Origin: Actinomadura bangladeshensis | Lineage (GTDB): Bacteria > Actinomycetota > Actinomycetes > Streptosporangiales > Streptosporangiaceae | Reading direction: 5' to 3' | Length of the DNA stretch: 64,000 nt | Assembly: GCF_004348335.1 (NCBI RefSeq) | Contig: NZ_SMJW01000003.1 | Span: 1-64,000, forward strand | Part shown: piece after piece, positions 10,211 through 18,540 of the stretch | Numbering within the stretch: position 1 is the stretch's first letter | How the letters are laid out: every line of letters begins with the position of its first letter | Notes under the pieces: generated by a model | Database searches by the model: none | What the model saw: only the letters and a program-made list of their open reading frames with translations | What the model was told of the DNA's origin: nothing | Position numbers and translations under genes: made by a program

Positions 10211-10243
10211 CCTGTACAGTCGTACACTGTACCTCTGTACAGG
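10211..10243. promoter_or_regulatory. Palindromic operator upstream of the TetR-exporter operon
   Basis: Two overlapping inverted repeats are visible. GTACAGT and ACTGTAC flank CGTAC (10214-10232), and CCTGTACAG (10211-10219) is perfectly inverted as CTGTACAGG (10235-10243). The element is 29 bases upstream of the TetR start. Size and symmetry fit one or two TetR dimers. Function is inferred from position. Confidence 0.72.
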
Positions 10244-10275
10244 CCACCGTCAAGCGGTGCGGACCGGCCGGCGGG

Positions 10276-11343
10276 TCACCCGCCGCCGGGCAGCTCCCCG
10301 AGCGTCACCTGGACGGTCTTCTTGGATCCGTCCTGCTTCTGGATCTCGACCTTGACCGTGTCGCCCGGCTTGAGGTTCGCGAGCACCGACGACAGCGCCG
10401 TCTGGTCGGGCGTCGCGGTGCCGTTCACCGCCAGGATCAGGTCGCCCGCCGCGATGCCCGCCTTGGCGGCGCCGCCGCCCCGCTGGACCTCCACGACGGC
10501 GACCGCGGAGCGCTGCCCGCTCTGCGGGTCGACGATCGTGCGGACCGTCACGCCGAGCGCCGCCCGCCCCGAGTTCGACACCTTCCCGCTCTGGATGAGC
10601 TGCGGGACGATCATCTTGACGGTGCCGCTCGGCGTCGCGAACCCGATGCCGGCCGCCTGCCCGCCGACCGACGGGTCCGACGCGGCGGCCGTCGGGATGC
10701 CGATCACCTGCCCGCTCAACGTGACCAGGGCCCCGCCGCTGTTGCCCGGGTTGATCGCCGCGCTGGTCTGGATGGCGTCGGCGATGGTGGAGCCCTGGAA
10801 GTCGCCCTCGCCCTTGGTGGACACCGTCCGGTGCAGCGCGGAGACGATCCCGTTCGTCACGCTCCCGGACAGCCCCAGCGGGTTGCCCATCGCGAGGACG
10901 ATCTGCCCGACCTGCGCCTTGCCCGAGTCGCCCCACGACGCCGGCTTGAGGTTCCCGCCGTTCACCTTGAGGACGGCGAGGTCGTCGGCCGCGAACGCGC
11001 CCACGAGGTCGGCGCTCAGCGTGGCGCCGCCGCTGGACGACGTCACCTGGATCTTGTTCGCCCCGGCGACCACGTGCGCGTTCGTGACGATGTGGCCCTG
11101 CCCGTCGTAGACGACCCCGGACCCCTCCGCCCGGTCGGTCTGGATCTTCACCACCGACGGCAGCACGGCGTCCACGACCTTCTCGTACTGCTGCTGCAGG
11201 TCCGCCGCCGACCCGGACACCGGCGCCGACGTCCGCGCCGTCGTCGACGCGGCGTTCTCCGCGTCCCCTCCGCTGCACCCCGCCAGCGCCAGCATCCCCG
11301 CCACCGCCACCGCGCAGGCCCTGACCTTCGCGTTCCTGTCCAC
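10276..11343 (-). CDS. HtrA/DegP-like serine protease lipoprotein with PDZ domain
   Basis: A 355-residue trypsin-like protease of the HtrA family. A lipoprotein signal peptide ends in the lipobox LAGC (Cys23). The catalytic triad is visible: His90 in 'TNAHVV', Asp121 in 'DDLAVLKV', Ser202 in 'NPGNSGG'. A PDZ domain spans roughly residues 255-350. It should act outside the membrane in protein quality control. The GTG start follows GGAGG. Unlike many actinobacterial HtrA proteins it has a lipid anchor instead of an N-terminal transmembrane helix. Confidence 0.9.
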   Translation of the reverse strand: MDRNAKVRACAVAVAGMLALAGCSGGDAENAASTTARTSAPVSGSAADLQQQYEKVVDAVLPSVVKIQTDRAEGSGVVYDGQGHIVTNAHVVAGANKIQVTSSSGGATLSADLVGAFAADDLAVLKVNGGNLKPASWGDSGKAQVGQIVLAMGNPLGLSGSVTNGIVSALHRTVSTKGEGDFQGSTIADAIQTSAAINPGNSGGALVTLSGQVIGIPTAAASDPSVGGQAAGIGFATPSGTVKMIVPQLIQSGKVSNSGRAALGVTVRTIVDPQSGQRSAVAVVEVQRGGGAAKAGIAAGDLILAVNGTATPDQTALSSVLANLKPGDTVKVEIQKQDGSKKTVQVTLGELPGGG

Positions 11344-11535
11344 GCTCCACCTCCAGAGTGGACAGTTCCCCCCGTCCGGGAATCAGCCGCCGAAGAGGTC
11401 ACGTTTTTGCCTCACCATGCCCCGCCCGCGCCGCCCCGTTCGCCGCGGTCGTCGCGGTCGGGATCGTGTCCGGGGCGGTCCTGGCGGCGGTCTGACCGGC
11501 CGTTTCACCGGCGGGGCGGCGGGTACCCGGGCGGC

Positions 11536-12051
11536 GTGGAGACTTGGGAGGCGCTGACATCGCGGCGCAACGTGCGGACCTACACCGACGAGCCACTGGC
11601 GAAGGCGGACCTCGACCGGATCCTGGAGGCGGGGCGCCGGGCACCGTCCGCGAGCAACTGGCAGCCGTGGGACTTCGTGCTCGTCACCGACCGGGAGACG
11701 CTGCGGGAGCTGTCCGGGGTGTGGCAGGGCGCCGGGCACATCGCCGGCTCCGCGGCGACCATCGTCCTCGTCGCGCCGGTCCAGGACGACCCCGCCCAGC
11801 GCGACCGGATGCGGCTCGACATCGGCCAGGCCACGATGGCGATGATGCTGGCCGCCGCCGACCTCGGCATCGGCAGCGGGCACGCCGCCGTGTCCGACCA
11901 GCAGCGCGCGCGGGAACTGCTCGGCATCCCCGGCGACCGGATCTGCGCGCTGCTGATCGCGCTCGGCCGTCCCGCCGGCCGTCCGCTGCGGCCCGTCAAG
12001 CGGCCGGACCGCAGGCCGTTCGACGAGGTCGTCCACGTGGGCCGCTGGTAG
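11536..12051 (+). CDS. Nitroreductase-family FMN-dependent oxidoreductase
   Basis: A 171-residue flavoprotein. 'SRRNVRTYTDEPL' and 'APSASNWQPWDFVLV' are the FMN-phosphate and ring-binding segments of the nitroreductase fold (PF00881), and 'AMMLAAADLGIGSG' is the usual central helix and loop. The GTG start is set by homology. No strong ribosome site is seen. Substrate unknown. Confidence 0.87.
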   Translation: METWEALTSRRNVRTYTDEPLAKADLDRILEAGRRAPSASNWQPWDFVLVTDRETLRELSGVWQGAGHIAGSAATIVLVAPVQDDPAQRDRMRLDIGQATMAMMLAAADLGIGSGHAAVSDQQRARELLGIPGDRICALLIALGRPAGRPLRPVKRPDRRPFDEVVHVGRW

Positions 12052-12102
12052 CGGCGGTCACGCCTCCTCCCCGGGCGGCCGGACGGCCCGTGTTCGCGAG
12101 GG

Positions 12103-14068
12103 TCACATGCGCCTCGTCCCGGGGCGCCGCAGGGCCAGCCCGATTCCCGCCGCGGTGACCGCACCCGCGCCGACGGCCGCGCCGACGCGGGCCGCGCGGC
12201 GGGAGAGCGGCGGCGCGGGCCGGCCGGCGCGCCGCGCCTTCTCCGGCCTGCCCCCGATCGGGCCGCCGCTCTCGCCGGCGAGCTGCATGAGCTGCGCGAT
12301 GTGCAGGGCGCGCCGCCCGGTCTTCGCGTGCTCGATCTGCGTCTTGCAGGAGAAGCCGTTGGCGACGATGGCCGTGCCGTCATCGGCGTCCCGGACGGCG
12401 GGCAGCAGGGCCTGCTCGCCGCAGTCCATCGAAATGCCGTACTTGCCGTTCTCGAACCCCCAGGACCCGGCGAGACCGCAGCAGCCGCCCTTCAGGCTCT
12501 CGGTCTCCAGCCCCATCTGCTCGAGGACCTTCTGCTCCGGGTCGATGCCGCCGGTGGCGCGGTGGTGGCAGTGGCCCCACAGCAGCGCCTTCCCACCGCC
12601 GGGCAGTTCCGGCGGGCGGATTCCATAGGTCTGGAAGAACTCGGCGAAGTGGTGCGCGTGCTCGGCGAGCCGGGCGGCGTCGTCGTCGTGGGGAAGGAGC
12701 TTGGTGAGCTCGTCCTTGAAGACGGCGAGGCAGCTCGGCTCCATCCCGACGACGGGCGTGCCGGCCCGGACGTGGGGGCGCAGGACGTCCAGCACGTTGT
12801 ACAGGTAGCGCTCGGCCATGTCGAGGAAGCCGTAGTCGTACAGCGGCCGGCCGCAGCACACGTGCGTCTCCGGCATGACCACCTTCCAGCCGGCGGCCTC
12901 AATCGCCTCGACGCACGCGACGCCGACGTCGGTGTGGAAGTGGTTGTTGAACGTGTCGGGGAACAGCACCACCGGCCGCCCGTACGGGTTGGTCGTACCG
13001 CCCCGCTCGCGGAACCACTGCTGCAGCGTCATCGGCGCGAAGCGCGGCAGCGGGCGCCTGCGGTCGATGCCCGCGACGAGCTTCGCGAGCCGGGCGAGGC
13101 CGGGCGTGTGGGTGGCGAAGTTCACGGCCTCCGGCATGCGGGACGCGAGCCGGGACGCCTGGTCGATGAACCCGAACGCGTACGCGTACCGGGGACGCCA
13201 CCGGCGCACCGACTTGTAGTGGTGGTACAGGAACTCGGACTTGTACGTCGGGATGTCGACGTTGACCGGGCAGTCGTTCGTGCAGCCCTTGCAGGCCAGG
13301 CAGAGGTCGAGCGACTCCGCGACCTCCTTGGACTGCCAGCCGTCGGCGCCGAGCTGGACGAGCAGCCACGCGCCGCCGTCCTGGAGCGGCAGCTCTTGGA
13401 TGTCGGCGATGTTCTTGCCCTGCCGGCGCTGGTCCTCGATGAGCTGGTCGTCGAGCGCCTCCAGCCCGATCGGCCGGAACTTCTCGACGATCTCACCGGT
13501 GTGCTCGGCCGCGTCGGCGATGTCGGCGTACTCGACGACGACGAGCGTCCGCTGCAGCAGCGCCGGGGTGAGCAGCAGCACCGCTTGCAGGGCGGTCGCG
13601 CACGTGCTCTCCGTGCCGCACAGCGCGCGGGCGACGTTGAACCCCTTCTCCGGCAGCAGCTCGTCCAGGTTGAATCCCGACACGCGGCGCGGCATCTCGG
13701 CCACCGAAGGGAATCCGGCGCGGATCGCGTCCGCGTACCGGTCCCGCAGGTCGCGCAGGTCGCGCAGCGCCGCGTAGATCTCGCCCTTGCGGCCGCCCGC
13801 CGCGATGATGGCGTCGAGGTCCTTCTCCTCGTCCACCCCGACCCAGAACCGGTCGCCGCCGTAGGTGACGACCTCCAGGGCGTGGACGATCGTTGGCGTA
13901 CATGGCCTTCGGCCCGGCGTCGAAGCGCACCTCCCCCTCGACCGCCTTCTCCAGCGCGCGGGCCAGCTTCCGGACCTGCACCACCTGCCGGCCGCGCGGC
14001 GGCCCGGGGGCCGCGGGCACCGTCTTCGCCGGCACCTGCCGCGTCTCGGCCACATGCGTCTTCGCCAT
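12103..14068 (-). pseudogene. Decayed FAD-linked oxidase / Fe-S heterodisulfide-type oxidoreductase
   Basis: Parts of the large FAD-binding plus Fe-S proteins related to D-lactate dehydrogenase and glycolate oxidase, which I recall as roughly 950-1000 residues. The N terminus (start 14068) reads normally to 'KAMYAND', then the matching frame changes near 13888-13893 and resumes inside the FAD_binding_4 domain at 'LEVVTYGGDRFWVG', so the dinucleotide-binding first part is missing. A second in-frame gap lies near 13344: 'VQLGAD' runs directly into 'GWQSKEVAESLDLCLACKGC', skipping the C-terminal FAD-oxidase domain and the first Fe-S ligands. One 4Fe-4S motif (CLACKGCTNDCP), two CCG-type cysteine domains and a C-terminal hydrophobic segment remain. 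Total is about 650 codons. It cannot make a normal flavoenzyme. Confidence 0.78.
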
Positions 14069-14119
14069 GTACGTCGCTCCGATCGTCGTTCGTTCGCCGG
14101 GCCCGCCGGGCGGGCGCCG

Positions 14120-15253
14120 CTAGGCCCGCGGGCGGGCGCCGTGCACCCGGTACCGCTCCGCGTCGTCCCACTTGACCTCCAGGCCGAGGCCCGGCCGGCC
14201 GGGCGCGGGGCGGAGCGCGCCGTCCGCCGGGCTGAGGTTCCCGTCGAAGAGCAGGTGCTCCACGCGGACGTGGTCGTGGAAGTACTCCAGGTGGCGGAGC
14301 CGCCGCACCGCGCAGAACGCGTGCGCGGACACCGCGGGCGCGCAGTGCGCCGACAGGTCGATCTGCCGCGCCGCCGACATCCCGGCGATCTGCAGGAGGC
14401 CGGTGACGCCGCCGCAGCGGGTGACGTCGGCCTGGAGGCAGTCGACGGCCGGGCCCTCCAGCAGGTCGGCGAAGTCCTTCAGGACGAACCCGTACTCGCC
14501 GGCGGCGATCTCGGTCCGGCCCGGCCCCTGCTCGCGCACCTGCCGCAGCCCGGTGGTGTCGTCGGAGGACACCGGCTCCTCGAACCAGCGGACGTCCCAC
14601 TCGTCGGCGAGCCGGCGCGCCCAGTACAGCGCCTCCTTGCGGGTCAGGGCCCCGTTGGCGTCGGTGAACAGCTGGGGCGCGGCGCCGATCGCCTCGCGGA
14701 CGGCGGTGAGCCGCCGCGGGTCCTCCTCCGGCCGCCGCGAGATCTTCAGCTTGACGCGCGGGATGCCCTGCTCCACCCAGCCGGCGAGCTGGGCGGTGAG
14801 CCGGTCCAGCGGGTAGTTCGTGAAGCCGCCGCTGCCGTAGACGGGCACCCGGTCGTGGAAGGCGGGCAGCACCGTGGCCAGCGGAAGGCCGAGGAGCCTC
14901 GCCTTCAGGTCCCACAGCGCGATGTCGACGGCGGACACGGCCATCGCCCCGACGCCGGGACGCCCGGCGTTGCGGATCCCGGCGAACATCCGCTCCCAGG
15001 TCGCGGCCGGGTCGAGCGCGCCGGCGCCCCGGGCGGCCGGCGCGAGCTTCGACTCGATGAACGCGGCGACGGACGTGTCGCCGTAGGTGTAGCCGATCCC
15101 CGTCTCACCGCCGGCGTGCGCCTCGACCAGGACCATGGTCGTCGAGGCCCAGCGGAGCGTGCCGTCCTCCTCCATGCCGTCCGGCCCGTCCGTCGGCACC
15201 TCGAACGCGTGGACGGTGACGCCCTCGACCTCGACCTCGGCGCTCGCTCGCAT
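14120..15253 (-). CDS. Enolase-superfamily enzyme (mandelate racemase / muconate-lactonizing type)
   Basis: A 377-residue protein with an N-terminal capping domain and a C-terminal barrel. The barrel shows the catalytic Lys motif 'VKLKI', metal ligands in 'FTDANGAL', 'WFEEPV' and 'AAGEYG', and a late 'SAHCAP' segment. This pattern fits sugar-acid dehydratases or dipeptide epimerases of the superfamily. The exact substrate is not assignable. GGGAGG precedes the ATG. It is 51 bases upstream of the broken FAD/Fe-S gene on the same strand, so both may once have served sugar-acid or lactate catabolism. Confidence 0.84.
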   Translation of the reverse strand: MRASAEVEVEGVTVHAFEVPTDGPDGMEEDGTLRWASTTMVLVEAHAGGETGIGYTYGDTSVAAFIESKLAPAARGAGALDPAATWERMFAGIRNAGRPGVGAMAVSAVDIALWDLKARLLGLPLATVLPAFHDRVPVYGSGGFTNYPLDRLTAQLAGWVEQGIPRVKLKISRRPEEDPRRLTAVREAIGAAPQLFTDANGALTRKEALYWARRLADEWDVRWFEEPVSSDDTTGLRQVREQGPGRTEIAAGEYGFVLKDFADLLEGPAVDCLQADVTRCGGVTGLLQIAGMSAARQIDLSAHCAPAVSAHAFCAVRRLRHLEYFHDHVRVEHLLFDGNLSPADGALRPAPGRPGLGLEVKWDDAERYRVHGARPRA

Positions 15254-15346
15254 CGCCCCTCCCTTCCACGAGCGTCTACTACCGCGGAGGGAGGGGCCGA
15301 AACGAACGGGCGGACCCGGCCGGCCCGCGGGCCGGCCGGCGGCGGA

Positions 15347-15727
15347 TCACTCCCAGGTCGCCGCCCACGTCGAGGCGTCGATCTCGCCGTCGTCCGGAAT
15401 GCCCGCGCGCTGCTGCAGCGACTTGGCGACCTTGCTCGACCGCGGCCCGTACCAGCCGTCGACGCGCAGCGTGTACCCCTTCTTGCACGCCTGCCGCTGC
15501 CACTGCTCGACGTCCATGCCGTGCATGATCGGCATGCCCGGGCCCTCGTACTTCAGCGTCCGGCGCGGGAACGCCGGCATGCCCTTCACCAGCTGGACGA
15601 TGGTGCGGCGCGGCCGGCGGTGCTTGCCGCCGAGCCCCCGCTGCAGCCAGGGTGCCCACTGGATCGGCGCGGCGTACTCGGCCGCCGCGCCCGTCGTCCC
15701 CATCACGTCTTGACTCATCGAATCCAC
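15347..15727 (-). CDS. Small protein with C-terminal peptidoglycan-binding-like domain
   Basis: 126 residues. The C-terminal half ('LRVDGWYGPRSSKVAKSLQQ' then 'GEIDASTWAATW') has the 'DG.fGp.T..av..fQ' pattern of peptidoglycan-binding_1-like repeats, often found in phage endolysins and secreted hydrolases. There is no catalytic domain or signal peptide. GTG at 15727 and ATG at 15718 are both possible starts; GGTGG favours the latter. It could be a virion or cell-wall accessory protein, unproven. Confidence 0.6.
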   Translation of the reverse strand: MDSMSQDVMGTTGAAAEYAAPIQWAPWLQRGLGGKHRRPRRTIVQLVKGMPAFPRRTLKYEGPGMPIMHGMDVEQWQRQACKKGYTLRVDGWYGPRSSKVAKSLQQRAGIPDDGEIDASTWAATWE

Positions 15728-15770
15728 CGTTCGTCTTCTCTCTGTGCCGATGTCGGGCGCGATCCGCGGG

Positions 15771-15941
15771 TCAGCGCGGTGCCAGGCAGGGTCCCGGCGA
15801 CGCGGCCAGCCGGGACATTTCGACGCCGATCACGATCGCGCCGATCAGGGCCAGCGCGATGACGCACACGATGACCGCCAGTTCCGTCCAGACCCGGGAG
15901 CGTCCGGGGAGGGGCGCGATCTCGGGCTCGTGCAAGGTCAT
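15771..15941 (-). CDS. Small single-pass membrane protein
   Basis: A 56-residue reading frame with a short polar N terminus (MTLHEPEIAPLPGRSR), one hydrophobic helix ('LAVIVCVIALALIGAIVIGV') and a short tail ending in CLAPR. The composition and position, 43 bases upstream of the peptidoglycan-binding-like gene on the same strand, support a real gene. No family recognised. Ribosome site is weak. Confidence 0.5.
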   Translation of the reverse strand: MTLHEPEIAPLPGRSRVWTELAVIVCVIALALIGAIVIGVEMSRLAASPGPCLAPR

Positions 15942-16116
15942 GTCTCAGTTCCGTCTCTGTCGCACGCATGGGTGATCGAATGAATGGCCGGCGGCCACGC
16001 CCGGGTGGCCGGCGTGGCCGCCGGCGGCGGCGGATCTCCTCCCCCATCCGAGACCCGCCGCAGGAGGTCGTCCCCTTCCCCCCACGGCGGGGGACGACAT
16101 GGACTTCGGCAGTCGC

Positions 16117-16464
16117 TCAGCGTCCGTCCCAGCTGTGCAGCCGGACGACGCGGCGGAGCTGCTCGGCGTGCGCGCCGGTGTCGTCGCGGGACAGCGACTC
16201 CCAGCGCTTCGCCAGGTCGTAGCAGGCTTCGGTCAGCGAGCGGTGTTCGCGGCGGGCGGCCGTCCCGAGCGCCTCGGCCCGGTGCCGCGCCGCCACCGCC
16301 TCGTCGCGCTGCGAGGCGATGAGCCGGACGGCCTTCTCCGCCCGGCCGAGCTGCGCGATCGTCTCCGACGCCTTCCAGGACATCCGCCGGCGGCGCCGCA
16401 CGGCGTACGCCAGCAGGCCCAGCATGATCGCCGCGACCAGTGCGGCGGCCTGTTCACCACTCAC
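16117..16464 (-). CDS. Small membrane-anchored coiled-coil protein
   Basis: 115 residues: an N-terminal hydrophobic helix ('AAALVAAIMLGLLAYAV'), an Arg cluster and a long charged helix likely to be coiled coil. The GTG at 16464 lies 10 bases after the stop of the upstream gene and follows GAGGTGG, so translation is coupled. No known family. It probably works with the preceding repeat-containing protein. Confidence 0.6.
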   Translation of the reverse strand: MSGEQAAALVAAIMLGLLAYAVRRRRRMSWKASETIAQLGRAEKAVRLIASQRDEAVAARHRAEALGTAARREHRSLTEACYDLAKRWESLSRDDTGAHAEQLRRVVRLHSWDGR

Positions 16465-16474
16465 CGCGTCCACC

Positions 16475-17422
16475 TCACATTCCGGCGGCGCTTCTGGACC
16501 GTCCGCTCCGCCGCACCAGGGACACCACGCCCCCGGCGCGCGACTGGGCCCGCGCCGGCTCCCGTTGGGGGGTCTGGTGTCCGGGGGGTTGCTGGACGGC
16601 CGCGTCCTGCGCGTCGCCGTCCTGCATGTCCGGGTCCTGCATGCCCGGGTCCTGCATGTCCGGGTCCTGCGCGGCCGCGTCCTGCACGGCCGCGTCCTGC
16701 GCGTCGGCGTCCCGCAGGCCGAGGCCCGCCAGGTCGGGGGCCGGCCTGTGCGTGTCCGGCGCGTCCGCCTCATCGGCGGGCGGCCAGGCCCGGACCGCGA
16801 GGACTTCGTCCAGCAGCGGCCACGCGCTGGGGACGCCGTCCTCGTCGAGGAGGGTGAGCTGCCCCCCTTCGACGGAGCTGAGCAGGCCGGTCTCGTGGGT
16901 GCCGTCGGCGTTGTCCACGCGGACCTGGCGGCCCATCAGGGAGGCGAGGGCGCGGGGGACGCCGACCGGGACGTCCGGTTCCGGCATGAGGGGCGGCGGC
17001 GGGGCGCCGGTGCGCGCCCGCTCGTCGGCGTGCAGGGCGACGACGTGCGCCGCCGCGTACAGGGCGCGCATCGACTCGGCCAGGTGCCCGAACTGGGCGG
17101 CGGAGGCGTCCGCCGGCAGCGCCATCCGGATGCTGCCGATCGCGAGGCCGAGCCCCTCCTCCTCGCCGGCGACCTCGCGGATCTCACCGGGCGACGGGAT
17201 GGGCGCGGCACCGTGCGCGATCGTCAGCAGGAACTTGGCCTCGGCGGCCAGCCCCTGGTGCCGGTGCAGGACCTCCATCACCTGGAAGGCGGCCTTGCGG
17301 TGGTTCTCGAGTTCCTCGTGGGCCCGTTCGATCGCGACCTCGTGCTCGGCGACGGACGCGGCGAGGCCGTTGATGGTGCCCTGACTCAGCCAGTTCACGG
17401 GAGAGGGTGGTGCGGTGCTCAT
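16475..17422 (-). CDS. Uncharacterised protein with QD-rich pentapeptide repeats
   Basis: 315 residues. The N-terminal 150 are predicted helical ('SVAEHEVAIERAHEELENHR'), followed by a small domain ('GRQVRVDNADGTHETGLLSS') that resembles a short beta fold, and then an acidic low-complexity tail made of five-residue xxxQD units. The C terminus is basic. No signal peptide. AAGGAA precedes the ATG. No family recognised. It may be structural or phage-related. Confidence 0.6.
   Translation of the reverse strand: MSTAPPSPVNWLSQGTINGLAASVAEHEVAIERAHEELENHRKAAFQVMEVLHRHQGLAAEAKFLLTIAHGAAPIPSPGEIREVAGEEEGLGLAIGSIRMALPADASAAQFGHLAESMRALYAAAHVVALHADERARTGAPPPPLMPEPDVPVGVPRALASLMGRQVRVDNADGTHETGLLSSVEGGQLTLLDEDGVPSAWPLLDEVLAVRAWPPADEADAPDTHRPAPDLAGLGLRDADAQDAAVQDAAAQDPDMQDPGMQDPDMQDGDAQDAAVQQPPGHQTPQREPARAQSRAGGVVSLVRRSGRSRSAAGM
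16604..16708. repeat. Seven 15-bp tandem repeats inside the QD-rich protein
   Basis: Seven units of 15 bp beginning gtcctgc follow without gaps. Units 2 and 4 are identical (gtcctgcatgtccgg) and unit 3 differs by one base. On the coding strand they give pentapeptides ending in QD. Copy number is likely variable between strains. Confidence 0.85.
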
Positions 17423-17472
17423 GTGGCGTTCCTTCTGCGGGGCTTCGTACGGGTCTCGGCACCCGTGGGAGA

Positions 17473-17712
17473 TCAGTTCGACCGATCCCAGCGTTCGGCC
17501 GGCTCGACCGGGCACGCCCCCATGTCCTTGATCGCTTCAAGGTCCTCATGGGCGAACCGGAACAGGCGCTTGCCGTAGCGGCGATGCGGTATCTCTCCCC
17601 GGCTCGCTGCCCGGACGAGCCAGTCACGGGTGAACGACGTGATCTCTGCGGCTTCCTGCGGTGTGTACAGAAGCCGTTCCATGGGGATCTCGCTGCCTGG
17701 AGAGCTTGACAT
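17473..17712 (-). CDS. Excisionase/MerR-type helix-turn-helix protein
   Basis: 79 residues with a winged HTH_17-like domain: 'LYTPQEAAEITSFTRDWLV' then 'RAASRGEIPHRRYGKRLFRF'. Such proteins are excisionases or small DNA-binding regulators. The ATG at 17712 is chosen; ATG 17682 is an alternative and neither has a strong ribosome site. It is divergent from an XRE-type gene across a 207-base spacer with several short repeats, resembling the control region of an integrated element, though no integrase is in the window. Confidence 0.72.
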   Translation of the reverse strand: MSSSPGSEIPMERLLYTPQEAAEITSFTRDWLVRAASRGEIPHRRYGKRLFRFAHEDLEAIKDMGACPVEPAERWDRSN

Positions 17713-17919
17713 GACCGGAAGCGTAACGCATCTCAGCGCGTCGTGCAGCTTCAAGACGCGTTTTAACCATGCCATGTGTTGTTCGATGCATTCCGTTGTG
17801 CAGGCATCCGATGCAGGGGCCCCAAAACGCGTTACGACTCGTCAAAGTCCGTTTTGCTCCGCTACACTTACGCACCGTGTCAGGCCGTCACCCCGCGACA
17901 CGAGAAGGAGCCTGATCAC
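17713..17919. promoter_or_regulatory. Divergent control region with repeated AAACGCG-type motifs
   Basis: The spacer between the excisionase-like gene and the XRE gene holds related motifs: acgcgtttta near 17757, caaaacgcgtta near 17823, and ccgttttgctccg near 17849. A TACACT hexamer near 17863 is a possible -10 for the rightward gene. The repeats could be operators for either flanking regulator. This is positional inference only. Confidence 0.35.
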
Positions 17920-18432
17920 GTGGACGACCTCGACGACATGGACGACCTCGGCCACCCGCCGGAGGCGTGGCGGAGACTGGGACAGATCGTCCGGCAGCGC
18001 CGGATCGAACTGGGCTTCGGCTCCCAGGCCAGCCTCGCCGCGGAGGGCGGCCCGTCGCTGTCGGTGGTGAACAAGATCGAGACCGGGCGCGGCAGGGACT
18101 ACACCGACCGCGTCATCATCCCCCTGGAGGACCGTCTCGGCTGGCGCCGCGGCAGTTTCCGCACCATTCTCAGCGGCGGCGACCCCGTATGCGTGGACGC
18201 CTCCGCGCCCGCACCCGCCACGCCGGCCGCCGAGCACACCCATGACGGGAACTATCCCGAGGAGGTGGTGGGCGACCCGTTCCTGCGCTTCATCTGGGAC
18301 GCCCCCGAATCGCTCGCCGACGACGAGGACAAATGGGCCGCCGTGACCGGCGTCCTGCTGAAGCGCATGCGGCCGATGCCGAGATCTCTCGATGTGCAGT
18401 CCGACCGCCAGCAGAAGGCCGACAACATATAG
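17920..18432 (+). CDS. XRE-like helix-turn-helix protein
   Basis: 170 residues. Residues about 18-75 fit an XRE/Cro fold ('LGQIVRQRRIELGFGSQASL' then 'SLSVVNKIETGRG'), followed by a tail with no recognised domain. GTG at 17920 is preceded by GAAGGAG. Probably a local regulator. Confidence 0.7.
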   Translation: MDDLDDMDDLGHPPEAWRRLGQIVRQRRIELGFGSQASLAAEGGPSLSVVNKIETGRGRDYTDRVIIPLEDRLGWRRGSFRTILSGGDPVCVDASAPAPATPAAEHTHDGNYPEEVVGDPFLRFIWDAPESLADDEDKWAAVTGVLLKRMRPMPRSLDVQSDRQQKADNI

Positions 18433-18540
18433 CGTCGGTTACCGGGTAGCAGGCGAACCTGCCATCCAGTTTTTCTGTCTGAGCGGTCGTGCTGCCGGGG
18501 GCGCGGAACGACGCGGATGACGCGATCGGGAGACGACGTC

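Noticed and set aside
11400..11494. A short frame ending in a hydrophobic run (like AAPFAAVVAVGIVSGAVLAAV)
   Set aside because: No start codon or ribosome site in that frame; too short to call a gene, possibly a remnant.
8571..12051. Long rightward open frames opposite the exporter, TetR and HtrA genes
   Set aside because: They are Arg/Pro/Ala-rich with no domains and run antisense to recognised genes; only the nitroreductase at the end is real.
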